A stretch of 64,000 bases of DNA from assembly GCA_004194705.1 (NCBI GenBank), contig SADC01000186.1:62001-126000 (forward strand). Reading direction: 5' to 3'. Within the stretch, counting starts at the first letter, position 1. Each line of letters begins with the position of its first letter. The stretch is from Ditylenchus dipsaci (lineage: Eukaryota > Nematoda > Chromadorea > Rhabditida > Anguinidae). Below, piece by piece: positions 55,629 to 64,000 of this stretch. The notes below the pieces were generated by a model, which saw only the letters and a program-made list of their open reading frames with translations, did no database searches and was not told the DNA's origin. The position numbers were made by a program, and so were the translations under genes.

Positions 55629-55945
55629 ATTGCCTTTTTTTTGATTTTCTGATTTCATTCTGTGAATTCCAGGTATTTGTACACTAGAAATTATGTGTAA
55701 AGCTTTCAAACTATTTGACCCACAAATTCTGTCAAATTTCTGATTAACAAGCTTTAAATCAACAATTTGCCGACGAGTAATAAATTGAAGCACCTCCAAC
55801 AATATTCAAAATTGATATTTATGGATGGGAGAGGCTTTGCAGGCAGCGTTTGACTTGTTTCTGGCAAAACATGGAAATCTGTAGAAGTTTTTTCTGACAA
55901 TTTATTTCCATTATTTGAAGCGTTGAATACAAGGCATTGACCCAT
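55629..55945 (-). pseudogene. F-box-like exon, copy B (frameshifted)
   Basis: About 95% identical to 44807-44492, including MGQCLVFNASNN and the same donor. One T is missing in the NINFEILLE codons (TATTCAAA for TATTTCAAA), so the frame breaks within the F-box and resumes as LEVLQFITRRQIVDLKLV. It lies next to the right end of the TTAA element. The shift could be real or a base-calling error. Confidence 0.65.
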
Positions 55946-56439
55946 TTTTAGATTTTCACTGGTCAAGAATAGAAGCGTGCAAAAATTTACATGTGCCAAT
56001 TGCTTGAAAACATCGTGATGAGACAAAAATAATTAAAGTGTTTTGTGTACGGCTGGCCAATGCCTATTTAGAGTCACGGCCAAAATTTGCCCGGGCCTTG
56101 AAAATGAAATCGTTGTTTTGGTGTCGTTAAACCGTGTTTATTAAAATTTTAAGAAAACATGGCTAAATAAAAAAATTTTTGGATCTGGCGGTGGATACAC
56201 TTCAGGGTACTAACCTGGTGCTCCATGCTCAAAATTTGGTTTTCTAACTCAGAACTCGGCTGATAAGACTATTGATCAATAAAAAAGTGTTCGCCACCAC
56301 CTGGATTCAAACCCGTAACCAATTTAGTTCCGGGCAAATTTTGGCCGTTTTTAGGTTTTCATTACTGTCACATATTTTCTTACATATCTTATTGTTTTTT
56401 CTTCATTTGTGAACCTATTTATGTAATTTATATGTGAAA

Positions 56440-56820
56440 TAGCAAAAATCTAGTTACTGGAACTCGTCGTTGACGGATACGAATTGCTAAAGCATGAGAA
56501 AGGCACTAAGTTCAAGCAGCTGGCTGTCTACGAAAGCGAAGATCCTTAGGAACTCAAGGTTGGCTGATTGGAAGCTATAAGTATATGTTAGGATCATTAA
56601 TAAGCTGCAATATTATTTTAGTTTTCAGTCAAGAGATATCTAGAGAAAATGATGAATACACATGCAAGTATAGATGGAGCAGATAGAAAAACTCATGTAT
56701 CGCGACAAGAAGGTTCAAAACATCTTAATATCAGACCTGGTCCACTCAAAGACTTTTCAAACTACAGAAACATTCAAGGATACTACAAGTGAATGGCGCT
56801 TACAAGACTGATTGGCTAGA
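56440..56820 (+). other. Degenerate coding-like segment, unrecognised
   Basis: A frame with LELVVDGYELLKHEKGTKFK and QLAVYESEDP is broken by a stop. After a possible intron, FSVKRYLEKMMNTHASIDGA and a downstream frame to NYRNIQGYYK follow. Composition is protein-like but no family is recognised. A Tigger-type MITE follows at 56873, so it may be transposon debris. Confidence 0.3.
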
Positions 56821-56872
56821 ATTTTTGGTGCTGGTATGCTTTTTTATATTTTTGCAGGCTAATTAGACTTCA

Positions 56873-56943
56873 GTCAATCCTCGATGTAACGACACTCTCA
56901 AGCCGGTCTCTTGGGATGTCGTTAAATCAAGGTTTGACTGCAC
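56873..56943. repeat. Tigger-type MITE, 71 bp
   Basis: CAGTCAATCCTCGATGTAAC and the inverse TTAAATCAAGGTTTGACTG bracket a very short centre. Nearly the whole element is TIR. Confidence 0.75.
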
Positions 56944-56999
56944 TCTTAATTTTCCTGAGAAGTTTGTAGTTTTAAAATTGATTATATTTATTGGCTGAT

Positions 57000-57946
57000 A
57001 CAACTCAAATCTAAAGTTTTTCACATTCCTTTACATTCTGTTCTTTATATTTTGAACAATGTGTTGATTTTTTTATCAATCAAGTCGCACTATATCGAAG
57101 CATCACAATGTCAAAATTTGGCTGTTTGAGTTTTGAAATTTGACCTACCGGAATTTCGGTGCACCCAATTTTCGATTTCTTGGCCAAAAAGACCAGGCGC
57201 TGATTCAAATTAAAAAATTTTCGAAGTTTAAAGTTTCAAAGTATAATTTTAAAGTGATCCCAATTTCAAACTCTGAAAATTTCTTGTAAAGTAGCACTTT
57301 AGGTTCAAAGCTCCAAAGTTTTAAAAGCTCAAACAAATTAGGATTATTCCAATTTTCGTTTAATAGACTGTATCCTGCTCTACTTTAAGTTATCTAAAGC
57401 TTTTTTAACTTTAAATTCCTCCTTGTCTTAAATTTTTTCGTCCTGAACATGTAGTTTTAGTAGATTTTTTTTAAGTTGACTACTAGTATAACGGACAGAC
57501 CAAATTCTATCTATCGAGTTTAAACAGATTTATCTGGGTCCCGCTCTTATTTTTAATCTTATGCGCCATCCCAATATCTCCACAAACCATAATTCTTTTT
57601 CAAACCAGCACAAACTTAGTTTTAAACAAGCGCCAAATAAATCTACTGTTTTGTTCATTCTTTCTAAGGTTTCGCCGTGGACGGCTTTGGTGGTGGTGGT
57701 GTTCGTGGGTGTCTGTTGCTGGCGCTCTCTAACAAAGCACAAAAAACAGGGATGTGTGTGCTTTCCCTCTCCTATATATGTTCTGGTTGGTGGTTGGATG
57801 GCCCAAGGTTGCCAACAACCACTAGCATTCCTTCTGTAACTCCACTTTGTCCATTTCCCTATTGATTGATTTTCGTTCAAGCCCTTTTCAGATGTAAGAA
57901 CCGTGTGATTCCAGCAAAAGAGGCAAATCAGCTCTAATATTTTCAG
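57000..57946. other. Region upstream of PABIR copy 2
   Basis: AT-rich with no convincing exon. Segment 57561-57860 has overlapping ORFs on both strands (154 codons on minus, 92 and 62 on plus) without domains; it may be 5' UTR or promoter. 57805-57946 is repeated at 33428-33570. AATATTTTCAG ends exactly at the PABIR ATG (57947), so a 5' UTR intron or a trans-splice acceptor is possible. Confidence 0.4.
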
Positions 57947-60900
57947 ATGAATATCAACAGCGCCAGCGATTCCATGGACAGTCAAACCAGTCAAGAAGTG
58001 CAGTCAATCACCAGCAATCCACTTAGCTTAGCTTCTACAGTCAATGCTCCCAAATGTGTCAGTCCACTTACCACTAATACATCAGCAAGACGTCTCAGAG
58101 AAGCGGATGGCAGAAGGAATGGATTGTCAGTGCTCGAGAGAAGAAGGACGTCTGCTGTATGTCCCACTGAATTAAATGGACGGAAGGTGCTCGACTTGCA
58201 TAAGGGCAATTCTCAGAATTCTTCGGTTAGTTTTCAAAGGGCAAACTTTTTTGTTGCAAAAATACTTTTTTTCTGCCGTAAAAATACTTTTTTGCCGTAG
58301 GAATACTTTTTTTTGCTGCTAAAATACTTTTTTCTGCCGCTAGCCATATTTTCTTTTGCTGTGAAAAGTCGTTTTGAAGCAAGAAAAATTTGCGGTAAAA
58401 AAGTGTTTTTTGCGGCAGAAAAAAGTGTTTTTGCGGCAGAAATAAGTATCTCTACGGCAGAAAAAGTATTTAAACGGCAGAAAAAAGTATTTTTACGGCA
58501 AGAAAAAGGTTTGCCCGTTTTTAAAGGGAAAATGAGTGATCATTTCGCGCAGGAATTTTGACGATCATTCCTTTTATTTTCTTAGCCGCTGCTTTTATAT
58601 GGCTCTTCCGTAAATACATTTCTTGACAATGCTCAGGAAAATTTTGAATATGTTATCAAAATTAAGAGGTCTTCTAAACTTTGAGAAAACACAATTTTGG
58701 GTGGTAAGTTGCCTGATGACTCCATTAAAAGTCAGACAAAAACACAATGCAAGAAAGATTTCTACCGGAGCAAACATTATTCCTCAGACTGTGATTTCTG
58801 AAAAAGCCTGGATGAAAAGGGGAAAACGAACGCCGCTTCCGGTCTGTAAACCTCATTTTTGGAGAATTTCGGTCTTTAAAAATGCCAAGACACAATTGAA
58901 TTGCAGAGAGATCTGTAAGCAAATTGCGAAAAGAACGTTTTAGATATTTTTTGTAGTTTTCTTGGATTCTTCAAAAAAACTATAATTCTTATACCAATTT
59001 CGCGCCAGATGTATTTACAGATGAGCCCTTACCTATGAAAGATGGGTAATGAAATCAATTGTCGAAAATCTACGTGAAATGACTACCACCGCGCCTTTTT
59101 CATCAATTACTTGCATATCTGTTGCTAAGACTTGACTTTTTTACAGGTACCTCTTGTTCCGACCACGCACATGCTGGATTCAATGGAGAACAGTAGGCGT
59201 GGACGTGCTCTCACCACCACCAACAGCAATTTCAGCGGTATTCGAGTTTCAACAGCTAAGAGGAAATACAGTTCATTTGAATTGGCTTCCTCTTCTTCAC
59301 CACCAGTTTATTGTCAGCCACTACAACCTGCTTCCCTTCAACGCAATCTCCCAACTTTTGTGTCCAATGTGCCAGAACTGGTTAGCAATGCGCCAACTCC
59401 GAGAATGTTGATGATGGCTCCATTGACTACTGAGTTTGCTACACCCACACATCACGCCAAAAAAGTTGGTTAATATTAGTAAATCCAAAAAACCTGACCT
59501 TAGTGGGAGTCATGATTTGGCCATAGTTACTACGGCTCCGTTGCTTTTCCGTAGTAGACCATATTCCACCTTCTGGAATGGTATGAGACAAAATAATAGT
59601 ATTACATCAACTTTTTTCAGCCGAGTAGGCCTAGCTCACCTTCAGTCAGCATGCGTCAATGTGCAGTTCTGTCGAAGAGTAGGATAGCAACTATTTGCCG
59701 AGAGTCAGACTGCAGTGTGGAAAATGAAGCAGCGCATGAGAAACTAGTCAAAAACTCTCAACAAGTCTCTATGAATTTTGAAGACTTTTGTCTGGTAGGT
59801 GGTTCTTAGCCATGAAGTCAAAGCTCTGAATCAAATAATTATCCATTTTAGGACGAGAAGCAATATGAAGAGAGGAAACGAGCAAAATCTTTGACTGAAC
59901 CGATCTCTATTTTCACAAATGCTTTCTTGCCACAGAGCTCTTCACCCTCACCAACTAGGATTGTGGACACTCAAAAAGTTATTAATTCAGTTTATAAATT
60001 GACTAACATAAGTATTTTAGCAATGCTATTCCCCATCCACTCAACAAGTTGTTCGCAGCAACATCTCTTACTCACCTAGTCCAAGCCCTACACCCAGCAG
60101 TCCTACTCGAAATAGAATCATGAGGTATTCGTCAATTTTCTTTCCAGGAGCATGAGCCCAATAGCTGTGCGCCAGATCTCCAAAAGAAGATACACTGGAT
60201 CTGCCAATGGCTCAACAGGTGGTATGGAAAGTGACGGAGAAAGTTCTCTAAGGTTACTCTTACATATTTATAGAGTGGTTCGATATTTTCAGCTAATTTT
60301 TTCTACAGCACAACTTTTTTGTAGTCTAATTTTGAAAAAAAAAATAATTTTTTGAGCAACGTTTTCGGAATTGCGGACTTTAATTTTAGAAAACTTCTGC
60401 GAGTATGGCCCGAAAAAGTGTGCGGGCCGGCCGCTGGCTGAGAAATAACACAACTTTTTATTTCAGTATTGCACAGGCTGTTTCAAGAAATTGCCGCCAT
60501 GGTATATAATTTGAAAAGTACGATTTTTGCTTGTTCCTGGGCTATGGATAGACAATGCTCAAATAACAGTTTGATCGAGCAAGAAACGTGGTTTTCAAAT
60601 TACCGTAATTCCTTTAATAATGCGGCTGGCCGCCTTATTTTTCGACCACCATCTAAGGGGACCGCCTTATTAGAGGAGGCCGCCTTGTTTTTTAAGTCAC
60701 TCAATACAATCCAGAAAATGTGGACAATTTCAGCCAAATAAACAAATATTATTCAAACAAACGTTGGTAACAACATATCACAAACAATCAAACAACCTTT
60801 CAAGTTCAAGAGATTCATCACCCTCTGTGATTAGTGGCCCCTTTATTCCCTTCCCTCCCAATACAGCCCTTATTCCCTTAAATTTTCAAAAGGCGCCAAT

Positions 60901-62197
60901 TTGAATTTCAAAAAAATTGGTCTTTTTTGGCTAAAAATCCATGATACCCCCTGTGGGTTTGAAATTTTTTTTTTTTCGATTTTTCAGAAACCAAAGTCTT
61001 TCCGTGCCGTTTCAGAGCACGAGAAACATAATGGGACGGGTCCCTCCCCCTTCGGTAAAAGTAAATTTTGCGCTGGCTGGGGGGGGGGGTGGTGGATTCT
61101 ATAGTCTAGCCAAGTTTTTTCGTAAAAAACAAAAGACTAACTTTTGAAAGACTTTGAAGTTTCTTCTGCCGAAAGGGATTTACCACGCGCCGATAATCTA
61201 CTACAGGTAGACATCCATTGCAGAAAATCTTTTTTGCCTGTGCCTGAATTGAGTCTTGCGAAACACGAACCTTCTTCGATCGACGTTCCCTCACCAAGAT
61301 AGTCATCCGATCGTCGAGATTAGTAAAGTTAAACGGTCTTGCTTAACTTAACGATATTGCTAAAAATTAGTGTAAAAACAGGAAAATTGTCACATTTCAG
61401 GGGGCTGCCTGTTAGAGGGGGCCACCTTATGAAAAGAATTACGGTATCTAACGAAAATACCAGAAAAGCCAATCTGTAAAAACAGAATTTTTAAAAACAA
61501 CCTAGAAAAAAGTTCTGAGTATTATAAAAGGGGAAATTTTTTGATACAATCTTTATTTTAAAAGTTAAATTAAAATATGGATCCATCTGAATTACATTTT
61601 TAAAGGGGACTAATTTCTTGAAAGGCATAGAATATTTGAAAACATTTATTTACCAGTTTCTTCAGTGGCTACGTCGTGCCTATCAAACGCCATTGTGGAG
61701 GCACCAGCACACCTCGATCTGCTGCTTCTCCACTTATGAGAGATCCCCTCAGTTCCACTCAACCAGTCATTTTGCCTATAGAAGTAGTGGCTACGTAAGT
61801 TGTGGCTTTAGTCATGAATCCAACCAGTCATCACATCTATTTAAGGACTGACCTGCGTGCTTCCTCCCCTATTGCACTAGTGGCACGTCAACAAGCACTG
61901 GTCTAGTGCCCAGCTCTTTTCTAGGCAAATCCCCTCTTTTGCTGGATCTGAACAGCCAATAGTAACATTTAGGTGTTATATCTAGTGTTCGTATTATAGC
62001 TCCATTTTTGCAGTTATAACTCGCCCTGCTCCCTAGACCTTGAAGAAAACAGCAGCCAGATGGCAGAGGGTGAAGATGTGTTGCCCAATACTTATAGGTC
62101 ATTCTGCTCTAGCTCCTTTAATGACAACAACTCTTCCACCACCTTTTCCTCCAGAGCCGGCACACCAAATGCAATGGAAGAGGCTATGAATGAGACG
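57947..62197 (+). CDS. PABIR/FAM122-like protein, copy 2 (N-terminus intact, terminal exon missing)
   Basis: Homologue of the PP2A-inhibitor family PABIR/FAM122. Eight exons join in phase: 57947-58225 (MNINSASDSMDSQTSQ..), 59147-59464, 59621-59794, 59852-59977, 60021-60124, 60148-60252, 61666-61794 and 62098-62197. Conserved blocks: PSRPSSPSVSMRQ, NEAAHEKLVKNSQQVSMNF (PP2A-binding helix region by homology), SSPSPTRIVDTQK, CYSPSTQQVV, SPSPSPTPSSPT, SMSPIAVRQISKRR and VVPIKRH. The protein is Ser/Pro/Thr-rich and likely disordered. After the last donor (GAGACG|GTAATTTAG) homology to copy 1 ends near 62228 and the terminal exon is absent; retained intron would add only Val-Ile-stop. The large intron 60253-61665 holds the TACCGTA-ended element. 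Confidence 0.78.
60602..61446. mobile_element. TACCGTA-ended 845-bp element in the PABIR copy 2 intron
   Basis: Left end TACCGTAATTCCTTTAATAA, right end CTTATGAAAAGAATTACGGTA. Mirror image of 31193-32037, with the same 66-codon ORF on the minus strand (61306-61106) unchanged at protein level. Confidence 0.5.
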
Positions 62198-62387
62198 GTA
62201 ATTTAGTAATAAGCTACATAAATACTCCTACTTTTTAAAAAGTTTGCATGAGATAGAAATTAGATTAGAAAACCTATGCAAAAAATCTTCAAAAATTTCC
62301 GAAAGGCACTATTAACTTGGGTCTAACGTCTGTGTCAGGCAGAAAAATAGCCCTTTAATTATAATTTCTGTAATGAAAAGACTTGAA

Positions 62388-62860
62388 TCAACAGTATGAG
62401 TTTATTAAAAAATTTACAAGCTCGGTTTTCTCAAAATCATAACAGATGTTAAATTTGTTACAAAGTTCTTTGCGGATACTACTAATCATAAGAAATCCAG
62501 AATAAGGCTCCTGGGCCTGGCCATCGTTGTTTTCTGTCCGGTCACTGTAATTTAAAATAATCCCGTACACTGTGGGCTTGCCATTTTCAGTCTGGAATCC
62601 TGGACCTCCAGAGTCTCCTTCACGGACTCTGGTAGGATTTTTTACGCTCATGCTGATTGCGCAAAAAAAGTTCACTTTTCTGCACATTTCCAGGTCCTTG
62701 ATAGACTGATTTCCGAGAGTAGTTTTCAGTTTGATTTGACGGAGCTCACGACTGGTTTTTTTTCCTTTCAAGTCTTGTAACCCCACCCTTCTGCCAGAAT
62801 GGTATCGGGAATATGACGATCACCCAAACACAAAAAATCCACTTCTTTAGCTTGAAGAGT
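62388..62860 (-). CDS. Trypsin-like (S1) serine protease, C-terminal part, frame interrupted
   Basis: Exon starts after TTTAAG at 62860 and reads TLQAKEVDFLCLGDRHIPDT, then ILAEGWGYK (the AGWG region). One base later the frame moves to DLKGKKTSRELRQIKLKTTL, CRKVNFFCAISM and REGDSGGPGFQTENGKPTVY, ending at TAA 62388. GDSGGP holds the catalytic serine. The cysteine that normally precedes it is replaced by Glu, as in divergent nematode trypsin-like families. The shift lies beside an A8 run. The His and Asp exons were not found with certainty; a frame at 63180-63076 with HLVEEMELAIY could be the Asp region with Glu. It converges tail to tail on PABIR copy 2. Confidence 0.65.
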
Positions 62861-64000
62861 CTTAAATTTTAAATATTACTATCAGTAGACGTTCAATTTC
62901 ATGATAATTTTGGAAACATTATCAGTGGATCCAAGGCGTAACCAGGTAAGAGAGGGCCACCTACCTCCTGTTAGAAATTTCAGAAAATATTGTTAATTAA
63001 AAACACTGTGTAATTTGAAATATGTGTAGGTAAAATGACTTTAGGAGAAAGGTTTCTTTAGCTCTCTATTTCTGGCTACACCTCTGAGTAGATAGCTAAC
63101 TCCATTTCTTCAACCAAATGATCGTCAAATTGACCGTCTACTGTAAAAGAGTAAATTTCTGATCGAATTACTGAAAAAGTACAACCATAAAAACAAATAT
63201 AAAAGAATTTATTAGTCAACACTTCCGTATGCTGGCCTAACCCTGAGCTGAATGTGTGAGCCAAAACTTTTTGTTCCAAAGGGTAGTTACAGCAATTTTT
63301 GCAGGGTGAGTTTGGGAGGGGTGGTATAGAGAGGGGGTGTTTTTCGCTACTAGCGCCAAATTTTTTTAAATAAGATTTGTTTGAAAAACATAATTTCTTA
63401 TAGGAATTAGGGAGTGAGATTGACCGGTCACGAACTTTTCAAGAATTTGACTGGTCAAATTCTAAAATCTATTTTTTGGTAAAACTAGGTCGAAATTTCC
63501 AATAATGTACCGTACCACTACCAGGATCATACCATAACCTACCTAGGCACCATTTCCAGATTACCACTAGTTGAGGGTAATACTTTTATAATACTACCTG
63601 AGCACACGGTTCTACTCCGATCAATAAATAAAAACTGGGATTTAAGCTAGTAAAATAGCTCTTTTGGTGGTACCAAACCGTGTTAAATAAATGGTTTTGA
63701 GTAAGATATACATTTAAACGTCGATAAAGTGGCCCTAAGTTTTAGAAATTTCGAAGACCCAAAACACTGACCTCCACCTCCCCCCCCCGATATAGTCGTC
63801 CGAGAATACGAAATTCAGAAATTTTTCATTTCACGACTGTAATTAATATCAATAAAATCAAAGTTTAAAGGGTGAAAAATGCAAATTTTCTACAACTGTT
63901 AAATAATGTGCATCCCTTTGTTACAAAGATTTTGACCGATTGCTATGACACCGATCAAAATCTTAATTTTGACCAAGAATTTGACCAGTGAAATTCTTCT
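62861..64000. other. Downstream end of the window, no firm gene
   Basis: May contain 5' exons of the protease. Otherwise AT-rich. A C-run is at 63780-63788. No TIR pair or tRNA-like unit was recognised. Confidence 0.35.

Noticed and set aside
57530..57994. 154-codon minus-strand ORF
   Set aside because: No domain, overlaps the PABIR start exon and upstream region antisense, and no splice or start context supports it.
60467..60501. Additional PABIR exon after TTTATTTCAG
   Set aside because: Its phase does not allow joining to the next good exon (61666), whereas 60252 joins 61666 directly in phase.

Overview
This is animal nuclear DNA. The genes are split into short exons by introns with GT..AG borders, and most 3' splice sites read TTTTCAG or TTTTAG. 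There is no bacterial operon structure. A nematode is my best guess: the splice sites are nematode-like, and the mix fits (an OSM1-type fumarate reductase, an F-box family, an atypical trypsin-like protease, BED/hAT, MULE, Tigger and mariner relics). Nothing here fixes the species. I see no rRNA, no intact tRNA gene and no CRISPR array.

Layout. 0-5 kb: the 3' end of an unrecognised + strand gene (837-2131) among small foldback repeats. 5-13 kb: inverted repeats, tandem arrays, a gypsy relic and a MULE transposase relic. 16.8-26.4 kb: a 15-exon, minus-strand soluble fumarate reductase (OSM1 type) with lesions, and a second small gene inside one intron. 29.3-33.4 kb and 57.9-62.2 kb: two opposite copies of a PABIR/FAM122 homologue (PP2A-inhibitor family), damaged at opposite ends. 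36.5-38.1 kb: a hAT relic between inverted repeats. 39.1-40 kb: a Tigger relic. 40.9-44.8 kb and 53.6-55.9 kb: two versions of an F-box exon and partner exon cassette. 45.35-47.87 kb: a TIR-bounded unit with a TAA target duplication that holds an EndoG-type nuclease and a MADF exon. 48.9-51 kb: nested elements with a mariner-like transposase at the centre. 52.6-53.1 kb: the 3' end of a non-LTR retrotransposon. 62.4-62.9 kb: part of a trypsin-like protease.

Much of the remaining DNA is foldback or MITE-type repeats. Three families dominate: TACCGTA-ended elements, elements with tRNA-like heads, and TTAA-flanked palindromes.

Many reading frames are broken by a single base, often in G or C runs. 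At four exon ends, one extra G before the donor GT would restore the frame. Some apparent pseudogenes may therefore be consensus errors of the assembly. The fumarate reductase also has two in-frame stops that indels do not explain. No gene-to-gene pathway is evident; the genes look unrelated in function.
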